NCBI GenBank assembly: GCA_964036315.1
Contig: OZ038509.1
Coordinates: forward strand, 30,520,968-30,584,967
Reading direction: 5' to 3'
Length of the DNA: 64,000 bases
DNA from: Acanthosepion esculentum
Taxonomy: Eukaryota > Mollusca > Cephalopoda > Sepiida > Sepiidae
The position numbers and the translations under genes are program-made. A model generated the notes under the pieces. The model was given only the letters and a program-made list of their open reading frames with translations. It did not search any database and was not told where the DNA came from. Positions 15,601 to 29,970 of the stretch are shown piece by piece (positions within the stretch are counted from its first letter, which is position 1; each line of letters opens with the position of its first letter).

Positions 15601-17040
15601 TAGCAGATTTTGTTATGTTTCAATTGAAAATGTTAAAATCAAATGTAATTATAGCAGATTTTGTTATGTTTCAATTGAAAATGTTAAAATCAAATGGAAT
15701 TATAGCAGATTTTGTTATGTTTCAATTGAAAATGTTAAAATCAAATGGAATTATAGCAGATTTTGTTATGTTTCAATTGAAAATGTTACAATCAAATGGA
15801 ATTATAGCAGTTTTTGTTATGTTTCAATTGAAAATGTTAAAATCAAATGTAATTATAGCAGATTTTGTTATGTTTCAATTGAAAATGTTACAATCAAATG
15901 GAATTATAGCAGATTTTGTTATGTTTCAATTGAAAATGTTAAAATCAAATGGAATTATAGCAGATTTTGTTATGTTTCAATTGAAAATGTTACAAACAAA
16001 TGGAATTATAGCAGATTTTGTTATTTTTCAATTGAAAATGTTAAAATCAAATGGAATTATAGCAGATTTTGTTATGTTTCATTTGAAAATGTTAAAATCA
16101 AATGGAATTATAGCAGATTTTGTTATGTTTCAATTGAAAATGTTACAATCAAATGGAATTATAGCAGATTTTGTTATGTTTCAATTGAAAATGTTACAAT
16201 CAATTGGTTTTATAGCAGATTTTGTTATGTTTCAATTGAAAATGTTAAAATCAAATGGAATTATAGCAGATTTTGTTATGTTTCAATTGAAAATGTTACA
16301 ATCAAATGGAATTATAGCAGATTTTGTTATTTTCAATTGAAAATGTTACAATCAAATGGAATTATAGCAGATTTTGTTATTTTTCAATTGAAAATGTTAA
16401 AATCAAATGGAATTATAGCAGATTTTGTTATGTTTCAATTGAAAATGTTAAAATCAAATGGAATTATAGCAGATTTTGTTATGTTTCAATTGAAAATGTT
16501 AAAATCAAATGTAATTGTAGCAGATTTTGTTATGTTTCAATTGAAAATGTTAAAATCAAATGTAATTATAGCAGATTTTGTTATTTTCAATATAAAATAT
16601 TACAATCAAATGGAATTATAGCAGATTTTGTTATGTTTCAATTGAAAATGTTAAAATCAAATGTAATTATAGCAGATTTTGTTATGTTTCAATTGAAAAT
16701 GTTAAAATCAAATGGAATTATAGCAGATTTTGTTATGTTTCAATTGAAAATGTTACAATCAAATGGAATTATAGCAGATTTTGTTATGTTTCAATTGAAA
16801 ATGTTACAATCAAATGGAATTATAGCAGATTTTGTTATGTTTCAATTGAAAATGTTAAAATCAAATGGAATTAAAGCAGATTTTGTTATGTTTCAATTGA
16901 AAATGTTAAAATCAAATGTAATTATAGCAGATTTTGTTAGTTTTCAATTTAAAATGTTAAAATCAAATTGAATTATAGCAGATTTTCTTCTTTTTCCAAT
17001 GAAAATTTTAAAATCAAATGAAATTATAGCACATTTTGTT
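12650..17040 (+). repeat. Tandem duplication, two copies of 2,191 bp
   Basis: About 12,650-14,843 and 14,844-17,034 are near-identical, offset 2,191 bp (43 monomers less two bases). Rare variants match at that offset: GAAAATGATAGAATC at 12,721 and 14,912, GATTTTGTCATG near 12,754 and 14,945, CAATTGGTTTTATAG near 14,010 and 16,201, and CAATATAAAATATTAC near 14,397 and 16,588. Long identity including rare variants indicates a recent duplication, or recent gene conversion. Confidence 0.92.
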
Positions 17041-20000
17041 ATTTTTCATTTGGAAATGTTAAAATCAAATGTAATTATAGCAGATTTTGTTATGTTTCAA
17101 TTGAAAATGTTACAATCAAATGGAATTATAGCAGATTTTGTTATGTTTCAATTGAAAATGTTAAAATCAAATGGAATTATAGCAGATTTTGTTATGTTTC
17201 AATTGAAAATGTTACAATCAAATGGAATTATAGCAGATTTTGTTATGTTTCAATTGAAAATGTTAAAATCAAATGTAATTATAGCAGATTTTGTTATGTT
17301 TCAATTGAAAATGTTAAAATCAAATGGAATTATAGCAGATTTTGTTATGTTTCAATTGAAAATGTTAAAATCAAATGGAATTATAGCAGATTTTGTTATG
17401 TTTCAATTGAAAATGTTACAATCAAATGGAATTATAGCAATTTTTGTTGTTTCAATTGAAAATGTTAAAATCAAATGTAATTATAGCAGATTTTGTTATG
17501 TTTCAATTGAAAATGTTACAATCCAATGGAATTATAGCAGATTTTGTTATGTTTCAATTGAAAATGTTAAAATCAAATGGAATTATAGCAGATTTTGATA
17601 TGTTTCAATTGAAAATGTTACAAACAAATGGAATTATAGCAGATTTTGTTATTTTTCAATTGAAAATGTTAAAATCAAATGTAATTATAGCAGATTTTGT
17701 TATGTTTCAATTGAAAATGTTAAAATCAAATGTAATTATAGCAGATTTTGTTATGTTTCAATTGAAAATGTTACAATCAAATGGAATTATAGCAGATTTT
17801 GTTATGTTTCAATTGAAAATGTTACAATCAAATGGTTTTATAGCAGATTTTGTTATGTTTCAATTGAAAATGTTAAAATCAAATGTAATTATAGCAGATT
17901 TTGTTATGTTTCAATTGAAAATGTTACAATCAAATGGAATTATAGCAGATTTTGTTATTTTCAATTGAAAATGTTAAAATCAAATGGAATTATAGCAGAT
18001 TTTGTTATGTTTCAATTGAAAATGTTACAATCAAATGGAATTATAGCAGATTTTGTTATTTTCAATTGAAAATGTTACAATCAAATGGAATTATAGCAGA
18101 TTTTGTTATTTTTCAATTGAAAATGTTAAAATCAAATGTAATTATAGCAGATTTTGTTATGTTTCAATTGAAAATGTTAAAATCAAATGGAATTATAGCA
18201 GATTTTGTTATGTTTCAATTGAAAATGTTAAAATCAAATGTAATTGTAGCAGATTTTGTTATGTTTCAATTGAAAATGTTAAAATCAAATGTAATTATAG
18301 CAGATTTTGTTATTTTCAATATAAAATGTTACAATCAAATGGAATTATAGCAGATTTTGTTATGTTTCAATTGAAAATGTTAAAATCAAATGTAATTATA
18401 GCAGATTTTGTTATGTTTCCATTGAAAATGTTACAATCAAATGGAATTATAGCAGATTTTGTTATGTTTCAATTGAAAATGTTAAAATCAAATGTAATTA
18501 TAGCAGATTTTGTTATGTTTCAATTGAAAATGTTACAATCAAATGGAATTATAGCAGATTTTGTTATGTTTCAATTGAAAATTTTTAAATCAAATGGAAT
18601 TATAGCAGATTTTGTTATGTTTCAATTGAAAATGTTACAATCAAATGGAATTATAGCAGATTTTGTTATTTTCAATTGAAAATGTTAAAATCAAATGGAA
18701 TTATAGCAGATTTTGTTATGTTTCAATTGAAAATGTTACAATCAAATGGAATTATAGCAGATGTTGTTATTTTCAATTGAAAATGTTACAATCAAATGGA
18801 ATTGTAGCAGATTTTGTTATGTTTCAATTGAAAATGTTAAAATCAAATGTAATTATAGCAGATTTTGTTATTTTCAATATAAAATGTTACAATCAAATGG
18901 AATTATAGCAGATTTTGTTATGTTTCAATTGAAAATGTTAAAATCAAATGTAATTATAGCAGATTTTGTTATGTTTCAATTGAAAATGTTACAATCAAAT
19001 GGAATTATAGCAGATTTTGTTATGTTTCAATTGAAAATGTTACAATCAAATGGAATTATAGCAGATTTTGTTAGTTTTCAATTTAAAATGTGAAAATCAA
19101 ATTGAATTATAGCAGATTTTCTTCTTTTTCCATTGAAAATGTTACAATCAAATGGAATTATAGCAGATTTTGTTATGTTTCAATTGAAAATGTTAAAATC
19201 AAATGTAATTATAGCAGATTTTGTTATGTTTCAATTGAAAATGTTACAATCAAATGGAATTATAGCAGATTTTGTTATGTTTCAATTGAAAATGTTACAA
19301 TCAAATGGAATTATAGCAGATTTTGTTATGTTTCAATTGAAAATGTTAAAATGAAATGGAATTATAGCAGATTTTGTTATGTTTCAATTGAAAATGTTAA
19401 AATCAAATGTAATTATAGCAGATTTTGTTAGTTTTCAATTTAAAATGTGAAAATCAAATTGAATTATAGCAGATTTTCTTCTTTTTCCATTGAAAATTTT
19501 AAAATCAAATGAAATTATAGCACATTTTGTTATTTTTCATTTGGAAATGTTAAAATCAAATGTAATTATAGCAGATTTTGTTATGTTTCAATTGAAAATG
19601 TTACAATCAAATGGAATTATAGCAGATTTTGTTATGTTTCAATTGAAAATGTTAAAATCAAATGGAATTATAGCAGATTTTGTTATGTTTCAATTGAAAA
19701 TGTTAAAATCAAATGTAATTATAGCAGATTTTGTTATGTTTCAATTGAAAATGTTAAAATCAAATGGAATTATAGCAGATTTTGTTATGTTTCAATTGAA
19801 AATGTTACAATCAAATGGAATTATAGCAGATTTTGTTATGTTTCAATTGAAAATGTTACAATCAAATGGTTTTATAGCAGATTTTGTTATGTTTCAATTG
19901 AAAATGTTAAAATCAAATGTAATTATAGCAGATTTTGTTATGTTTCAATTGAAAATGTTACAATCAAATGGAATTATAGCAGATTTTGTTATTTTCAATT

Positions 20001-23000
20001 GAAAATGTTAAAATCAAATGGAATTATAGCAGATTTTGTTATGTTTCAATTGAAAATGTTACAATCAAATGGAATTATAGCAGATTTTGTTATTTTCAAT
20101 TGAAAATGTTACAATCAAATGGAATTATAGCAGATTTTGTTATTTTTCAATTGAAAATGTTAAAATCAAATGTAATTATAGCAGATTTTGTTATGTTTCA
20201 ATTGAAAATGTTAAAATCAAATGGAATTATAGCAGATTTTGTTATGTTTCAATTGAAAATGTTAAAATCAAATGTAATTGTAGCAGATTTTGTTATTTTT
20301 CAATTGAAAATGTTAAAATCAAATGTAATTATAGCAGATTTTGTTATTTTCAATATAAAATGTTACAATCAAATGGAATTATAGCAGATTTTGTTATGTT
20401 TCAATTGAAAATGTTAAAATCAAATGTAATTATAGCAGATTTTGTTATGTTTCCATTGAAAATGTTACAATCAAATGGAATTATAGCAGATTTTGTTATG
20501 TTTCAATTGAAAATGTTAAAATCAAATGTAATTATAGCAGATTTTGTTATGATTCATTTGAAAATGTTACAATCAAATGGAATTATAGCAGATTTTGTTA
20601 TGTTTCAATTGAAAATTTTTAAATCAAATGGAATTATAGCAGATTTTGTTATGTTTCAATTGAAAATGTTACAATCAAATGGAATTATAGCAGATTTTGT
20701 TATTTTCAATTGAAAATGTTAAAATCAAATGGAATTATAGCAGATTTTGTTATGTTTCAATTGAAAATGTTAAAATCAAATGGAATTATAGCAGATTTTG
20801 TTATGTTTCAATTGAAAATGTTAAAATCAAATGTAATTGTAGCAGATTTTGTTATGTTTCAATTGAAAATGTTAAAATCAAATGTAATTATAGCAGATTT
20901 TGTTATTTTCAATATAAAATGTTACAATCAAATGGAATTATAGCAGATTTTGTTATGTTTCAATTGAAAATGTTAAAATCAAATGTAATTATAGCAGATT
21001 TTGTTATGTTTCCATTGAAAATGTTACAATCAAATGGAATTATAGCAGATTTTGTTATGTTTCAATTGAAAATGTTAAAATCAAATGGAATTATAGCAGA
21101 TTTTGTTATGTTTCAATTGAAAATGTTAAAATCAAATGTAATTATAGCAGATTTTGTTATGTTTCCATTGAAAATGTTACAATCAAATGAAATTATAGCA
21201 GATTTTGTTATGTTTCAATTGAAAATGTTAAAATCAAATGTAATTATAGCAGATTTTGTTATGTTTCAATTGAAAATGTTACAATCAAATGGAATTATAG
21301 CAGATTTTGTTATGTTTCAATTGAAAATTTTTAAATCAAATGGAATTATAGCAGATTTTGTTATGTTTCAATTGAAAATGTTACAATCAAATGGAATTAT
21401 AGCAGATTTTGTTATTTTCAATTGAAAATGTTAAAATCAAATGGAATTATAGCAGATTTTGTTATGTTTCAATTGAAAATGTTAAAATCAAATGGAATTA
21501 TAGCAGATTTTGTTATGTTTCAATTGAAAATGTTAAAATCAAATGTAATTGTAGCAGATTTTGTTATGTTTCAATTGAAAATGTTAAAATCAAATGTAAT
21601 TATAGCAGATTTTGTTATTTTCAATATAAAATGTTACAATCAAATGGAATTATAGCAGATTTTGTTATGTTTCAATTGAAAATGTTAAAATCAAATGTAA
21701 TTATAGCAGATTTTGTTATGTTTCCATTGAAAATGTTACAATCAAATGGAATTATAGCAGATTTTGTTATGTTTCAATTGAAAATGTTAAAATCAAATGT
21801 AATTATAGCAGATTTTGTTATGTTTCAATTGAAAATGTTACAATCAAAAGTAATTATAGCAGATTTTGTTATGTTTCAATTGAAAATGTTAAAATCAAAT
21901 GGAATTATAGCAGATTTTGTTATGTTTCAATTGAAAATTTTAAAATCAAATGGAATTATAGCAGATTTTGTTATGTTTCAATTGAAAATGTTAAAATCAA
22001 ATGGAATTATAGCAGATTTTGTTATGTTTCAATTGAAAATGTTACAATCAAATGGAATTATAGCAGATTTTGTTATTTTCAATTGAAAATGTTACAATCA
22101 AATGGAATTATAGCAGATTTTGTTATTTTTCAATTGAAAATGTTAAAATCAAATGTAATTATAGCAGATTTTGTTATGTTTCAATTGAAAATGTTAAAAT
22201 CAAATGGAATTATAGCAGATTTTGTTATGTTTCAATTGAAAATGTTAAAATCAAATGTAATTGTAGCAGATTTTGTTATGTTTCAATTGAAAATGTTAAA
22301 ATCAAATGTAATTATAGCAGATTTTGTTATTTTTTATATAAAATGTTACAATCAAATGGAATTATAGCAGATTTTGTTATGTTTCAATTGAAAATGTTAA
22401 AATCAAATGTAATTATAGCAGATTTTGTTATGTTTCAATTGAAAATGTTAAAATCAAATGGAATTATAGCAGATTTTGTTATGTTTCAATTGAAAATGTT
22501 ACAATCAAATGGAATTATAGCAGATTTTGTTAGTTTTCAATTTAAAATGTTAAAATCAAATGTAATTATAGCAGATTTTGTTAGTTTTCAATTTAAAATG
22601 TTAAAATCAAATTGAATTATAGCAGATTTTGTTATTTTTCAATTGAAAATGTTAAAATCAAATCGAATTATAGCAGATTTTGTTGTTTCAATTGAAAATG
22701 TTACAATCCAATGGAATTATAGCAGATTTTGTTATGTTTCAATTGAAAATGTTAAAATCAAAAGTAATTATAGCAGATTTTGTTATGTTTCAATTGAAAA
22801 TGTTAAAATCAAAAGTAATTATAGCAGATTTTGTTATGTTTCAATTGAAAATGTTAAAATCAAATGGAATTATAGCAGATTTTGTTATGTTTCAATTGAA
22901 AATGTTAAAATCAAATGGAATTATAGCAGATTTTGTTATGTTTCAATTGAAAATGTTACAATCAAATGGAATTATAGCAGATTTTGTTAGTTTTCAATTT

Positions 23001-26000
23001 AAAATGTTAAAATCAAATGTAATTATAGCAGATTTTGTTAGTTTTCAATTTAAAATGTTAAAATCAAATTGAATTATAGCAGATTTTGTTATTTTTCAAT
23101 TGAAAATGTTAAAATCAAATGTAATTATAGCAGATTTTGTTAGTTTTCAATTTAAAATGTTAAAATCAAATTGAATTATAGCAGATTTTGTTATTTTTCA
23201 ATTGAAAATGTTAAAATCAAATGTAATTATAGCAGATTTTGTTAGTTTTCATTTTAAAATGTTAAAATCAAATGGAATTATAGCAGATTTTGTTATTTTT
23301 CAATTGAAAATGTTAAAATCAAATCGAATTATAGCAGATTTTGTTGTTTCAATTGAAAATGTTACAATCCAATGGAATTATAGCAGATTTTGTTATGTTT
23401 CAATTGAAAGTGTTAAAATCAAAAGTAATTATAGCAGATTTTGTTATGTTTCAATTGAAAATGTTAAAATCAAAAGTAATTATAGCAGATTTTGTTATGT
23501 TTCAATTGAAAATGTTAAAATCAAATGGAATTATAGCAGATTTTGTTATGTTTCAATTGAAAATTTTAAAATCAAATGGAATTATAGCAGATTTTGTTAT
23601 GTTTCAATTGAAAATGTTAAAATCAAATGTAATTATAGCAGATTTTGTTATTTTCAATTGAAAATGTTAAAATCAAATGGAATTATAGCAGATTTTGTTA
23701 TGTTTCAATTGAAAATGTTAAAATCAAATGTAATTATAGCAGATTTTGTTAGTTTTCAATTTAAAATGTTAAAATCAAATTGAATTATAGCAGATTTTCT
23801 TCTTTTTCCATTGAAAATTTAAAAATCAAATGAAATTATAGCACATTTTGTTATTTTTCATTTGGAAATGTTAAAATCAAATGTAATTATAGCAGATTTT
23901 GTTATGTTTCAATTGAAAATGTTACAATCAAATGTAATTATAGCAGATTTTGTTATGTTTCAATTGAAAATGTTAAAATCAAATGTAATTATAAAAGATT
24001 TTGTTATGTTTCAATTGAAAATGTTACAATCAAATGGAATTATAGCAGATTTTGTTATGTTTCAATTGAAAATGTTACAATCAAATGGAATTATAGCAGA
24101 TTTTGTTATGTTTCAATTGAAAATGTTAAAATCAAATGGAATTATAGCAGATTTTGTTATGTTTCAATTGAAAATGTTACAATCAAATGGAATTATAGCA
24201 GATTTTGTTATTTTTCAATTGAAAATTTTAAAATCAAATGGAATTATAGCAGATTTTGTTATGTTTCAATTGAAAATGTTACAATCAAATGGAATTATAG
24301 CAGATTTTGTTATGTTTCAATTGAAAATGTTACAATCAAATGGAATTATAGCAGATTTTGTTATGTTTCAATTGAAAATGTTAAAATCAAAAGTAATTAT
24401 AGCAGATTTTGTTATGTTTCAATTGAAAATGTTAAAATCAAATGGAATTATAGCATATTTTGTTATATTTCAATTGAAAATGTTACAATCAAATGGAATT
24501 ATAGCAGATTTTGTTATTTTTCAATTGAAAATGTTAAAATCAAATGGAATTATAGCAGATTTTGTTGTTTCAATTGAAAATGTTACAATACAATGGAATT
24601 ATAGCAGATTTTGTTATGTTTCAATTGAAAATGTTAAAATCAAAAGTAATTATAGCAGATTTTGTTATGTTTCAATTGAAAATGTTAAAATCAAATGTAA
24701 TTATAGCAGATTTTGTTATGTTTCAATTGAAAATTTTAAAATCAAATGGAATTATAGCAGATTTTGTTATGTTTCAATTGAAAATGTTAAAATCAAATGG
24801 AATTATAGCAGATTTTGTTATTTTCAATTGAAAATGTTAAAATCAAATGGAATTATAGCAGATTTTGTTATGTTTCAATTGAAAATGTTAAAATCAAATG
24901 TAATTATAGCAGATTTTGTTAGTTCTCAATTTAAAATGTTAAAATCAAATTGAATTATAGCAGATTTTCTTCTTTTTCCATTGAAAATTTAAAAATCAAA
25001 TGAAATTATAGCACATTTTGTTATTTTTCATTTGGAAATGTTAAAATCAAATGTAATTATAGCAGATTTTGTTATGTTTCAATTGAAAATGTTACAATCA
25101 AATGGAATTATAGCAGATTTTGTTATGTTTCAATTGAAAATGTTAAAATCAAATGTAATTATAGCAGATTTTGTTATGTTTCAATTGAAAATGTTACAAT
25201 CAAATAGAATTATAGCAGATTTTGTTATGTTTCAATTGAAAATGTTAAAATCAAATGGAATTATAGCAGATTTTGTTATGTTTCAATTGAAAATGTTACA
25301 ATCAAATGTAATTATAGCAGATTTTGTTATGTTTCAATTGAAAATGTCACAATCAAATGGAATTATAGCAGATTTTCTTATGTTTCAATTGAAAATGTCA
25401 CAATCAAATGGAATTATAGCAGATTTTGTTATGTTTCAATTGAAAATGTTAAAATCAAATGGAATTATAGCAGATTTTGTTATGTTTCAATTGAAAATGT
25501 TACAATCAAATGGAATTATAGCAGATTTTGTTATGTTGCAATTGAAAATGTCACAATCAAATGGAATTATAGCAGATTTTGTTATGTTGCAATTGAAAAT
25601 GTCACAATCAAATGGAATTATAGCAGATTTTGTTATGTTTCAATTGAAAAGGTTAAAATCAAATGGAATTATAGCAGATTTTGTTATGTTTCAATTGAAA
25701 ATGTTACAATCAAATGTAATTATAGCAGATTTTGTTATGTTTCAATTGAAAATGTCACAATCAAATGGAATTATAGCAGATTTTGTTATGTTTCAATTGA
25801 AAATGTCACAATCAAATGGAATTATAGCAGATTTTGTTATGTTTCAATTGAAAATGTTAAAATCAAATGGAATTATAGCAGATTCTGTTATGTTTCAATT
25901 GAAAATGTTACAATCAAATGTAATTATAGCAGATTTTGTTATGTTTCAATTGAAAATGTCACAATCAAATGGAATTATAGCAGATTTTGTTATGTTTCAA

Positions 26001-26314
26001 TTGAAAATGTTAAAATCAAATGGAATTATAGCAGATTTTGTTATGTTTCAATTGAAAATGTTAAAATCAAATGGAATTATAGCAGATTTTGTTATGTTTC
26101 AATTGAAAATGTTACAATCAAATGGAATTATAGCAGATTTTGTTATTTTTCAATTGAAAATTTTAAAATCAAATGGAATTATAGCAGATTTTGTTATGTT
26201 TCAATTGAAAATGTTACAATCAAATGGAATTATAGCAGATTTTGTTATGTTTCAATTGAAAATGTTAAAATCAAAAGTAATTATAGCAGATTTTGTTATG
26301 TTTCAATTGAAAAT

Positions 26315-29300
26315 GTGAAAATCAAATGGAATTATAGCAGATTTTGTTATGTTTCAATTGAAAATGTTACAATCAAATGGAATTATAGCAGATTTTGTTA
26401 TGTTTCAATTGAAAATGTTAAAATCAAATGGAATTATAGCAGATTTTGTTATGTTTCAATTGAAAATGTTAAAATCAAATGGAATTATAGCAGATTTTGT
26501 TATGTTTCAATTGAAAATGTTAAAATCAAATGGAATTATAGCAGATTTTTTTATTTTTCAATTGAAAATGTTAAAATCAAATGGAATTATAGCAGATTTT
26601 GTTATGTTTCAATTGAAAATGTTAAAATCAAAAGTAATTATAGCAGATTTTGTTATGTTTCAATTGAAAATGTTAAAATCAAATGGAATTATAGCAGATT
26701 TTGTTGTTTCAATTGAAAATGTTAAAATCAAATCGAATTATAGCAGATTTTGTTGTTTCAATTGAAAATGTTACAATCCAATGGAATTATAGCAGATTTT
26801 GTTATGTTTCAATTGAAAATGTTAAAATCAAAAGTAATTATAGCAGATTTTGTTATGTTTCAATTGAAAATGTTAAAATCAAATGGAATTATAGCAGATT
26901 TTGTTATGTTTCAATTGAAAATGTTACAATCAAATGGAATTATAGCAGATTTTGTTATGTTTCAATTGAAAATGTTAAAATCAAATGTAATTATAGCAGA
27001 TTTTGTTATGTTTCAATTGAAAATGTTAAAATCAAATGTAATTATAGCAGATTTATTTATGTTTCAATTGAAAATGTTAAAATCAAATGGAATTATAGCA
27101 GATTTTTTTATTTTTCAATTGAAAATGTTAAAATCAAATGGAATTATAGCAGATTTTGTTATGTTTCAATTGAAAATGTTAAAATCAAATGTAATTATAG
27201 CAGATTTTGTTATGTTTCAATTGAAAATGTTACAATCAAATGGAATTATAGCAGATTTTGTTATGTTTCAATTGAAAATGATAAAATCAAATGGAATTAT
27301 AGCAGATTTTGTTATTTTCAATTGAAAATGTTACAATCAAATGGAATTATAGCAGATTTTGTTATGTTTCAATTGAAAATGTTAAAATCAAATGGAATTA
27401 TAGCAGATTTTGTTATGTTTCAATTGAAAATGTTACAATCAAATGGAATTATAGCAGATTTTGTTATTTTTCAATTGAAAATGTTAAAATCAAAAGTAAT
27501 TATAGCAGATTTTGTTATGTTTCAATTGAAAATGTGAAAATCAAATGGAATTATAGCAGATTTTGTTATGTTTCAATTGAAAATGTTACAATCAAATGGA
27601 ATTATAGCAGATTTTGTTATGTTTCAATTGAAAATGTTAAAATCAAATGTAATTATAGCAGATTTTGTTATGTTTCAATTGAAAATGTTAAAATCAAATG
27701 GAATTATAGCAGATTTTGTTATGTTTCAATTGAAAATGTTAAAATCAAATGGAATTATAGCAGATTTTTTTATTTTTCAATTGAAAATGTTAAAATCAAA
27801 TGGAATTATAGCAGATTTTGTTATGTTTCAATTGAAAATGTTAAAATCAAAAGTAATTATAGCAGATTTTGTTATGTTTCAATTGAAAATGTTAAAATCA
27901 AATGGAATTATAGCAGATTTTGTTATGTTTCAATTGAAAATGTTAAAATCAAATCGAATTATAGCAGATTTTGTTGTTTCAATTGAAAATGTTACAATCC
28001 AATGGAATTATAGCAGATTTTGTTATGTTTCAATTGAAAATGTTAAAATCAAAAGTAATTATAGCAGATTTTGTTATGTTTCAATTGAAAATGTTAAAAT
28101 CAAATGGAATTATAGCAGATTTTGTTATGTTTCAATTGAAAATGTTACAATCAAATGGAATTATAGCAGATTTTGTTATGTTTCAATTGAAAATGTTAAA
28201 ATCAAATGTAATTATAGCAGATTTTGTTATGTTTCAATTGAAAATGTTAAAATCAAATAGAATTATAGCAGATTTATTTATGTTTCAATTGAAAATGTTA
28301 AAATCAAATGGAATTATAGCAGATTTTTTTATTTTTCAATTGAAAATGTTAAAATCAAATGGAATTATAGCAGATTTTGTTATGTTTCAATTGAAAATGT
28401 TAAAATCAAATGTAATTATAGCAGATTTTGTTATGTTTCAATTGAAAATGTTACAATCAAATGGAATTATAGCAGATTTTGTTATGTTTCAATTGAAAAT
28501 GATAAAATCAAATGGAATTATAGCAGATTTTGTTATTTTCAATTGAAAATGTTACAATCAAATGGAATTATAGCAGATTTTGTTATTTTTCAATTGAAAA
28601 TTTTAAAATCAAATGGAATTATAGCAGATTTTGTTATGTTTCAATTGAAAATGTTACAATCAAATGGAATTATAGCAGATTTTGTTATGTTTCAATTGAA
28701 AATGTTAAAATCAAAAGTAATTATAGCAGATTTTGTTATGTTTCAATTGAAAATGTGAAAATCAAATGGAATTATAGCAGATTTTGTTATGTTTCAATTG
28801 AAAATGTTACAATCAAATGGAATTATAGCAGATTTTGTTATGTTTCAATTGAAAATGTTAAAATCAAATGTAATTATAGCAGATTTTGTTATGTTTCAAT
28901 TGAAAATGTTAAAATCAAATGGAATTATAGCAGATTTTGTTATGTTTCAATTGAAAATGTTAAAATCAAATGGAATTATAGCAGATTTTTTTATTTTTCA
29001 ATTGAAAATGTTAAAATCAAATGGAATTATAGCAGATTTTGTTATGTTTCAATTGAAAATGTTAAAATCAAAAGTAATTATAGCAGATTTTGTTATGTTT
29101 CAATTGAAAATGTTAAAATCAAATGGAATTATAGCAGATTTTGTTATGTTTCAATTGAAAATGTTAAAATCAAATCGAATTATAGCAGATTTTGTTGTTT
29201 CAATTGAAAATGTTACAATCCAATGGAATTATAGCAGATTTTGTTATGTTTCAATTGAAAATGTTAAAATCAAAAGTAATTATAGCAGATTTTGTTATGT

Positions 29301-29970
29301 TTCAATTGAAAATGTTAAAATCAAATGGAATTATAGCAGATTTTGTTATGTTTCAATTGAAAATGTTACAATCAAATGGAATTATAGCAGATTTTGTTAT
29401 GTTTCAATTGAAAATGTTAAAATCAAATGTAATTATAGCAGATTTTGTTATGTTTCAATTGAAAATGTTAAAATCAAATGGAATTATAGCAGATTTATTT
29501 ATGTTTCAATTGAAAATGTTAAAATCAAATGGAATTATAGCAGATTTTTTTATTTTTCAATTGAAAATGTTAAAATCAAATGGAATTATAGCAGATTTTG
29601 TTATGTTTCAATTGAAAATGTTAAAATCAAATGTAATTATAGCAGATTTTGTTATGTTTCAATTGAAAATGTTACAATCAAATGTAATTATAGCAGATTT
29701 TGTTATGTTTCAATTGAAAATGATAAAATCAAATGGAATTATAGCAGATTTTGTTATTTTCAATTGAAAATGTTACAATCAAATGGAATTATAGCAGATT
29801 TTGTTATGTTTCAATTGAAAATGTTAAAATCAAATGGAATTATAGCAGATTTTGTTATGTTTCAATTGAAAATGTTACAATCAAATGGAATTATAGCAGA
29901 TTTTGTTATTTTTCAATTGAAAATGTTAAAATCAAAAGTAATTATAGCAGATTTTGTTATGTTTCAATTG
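26315..29970 (+). repeat. Higher-order repeat, three copies of about 1,221 bp (24 monomers)
   Basis: Copies begin near 26,315, 27,534 and 28,755, marked by AAAATGTGAAAATC where other monomers have GTTAAAATC. Spacings are 1,219 and 1,221 bp; the two-base difference is one extra 49-bp monomer (GTTGTTTC) near 26,701. The 49-bp monomer with TTACAATCCAATGG near 26,750, 27,971 and 29,192 keeps the 1,221-bp register. The third copy stops matching near 29,960. A fourth GTG marker lies at 30,945. Confidence 0.9.
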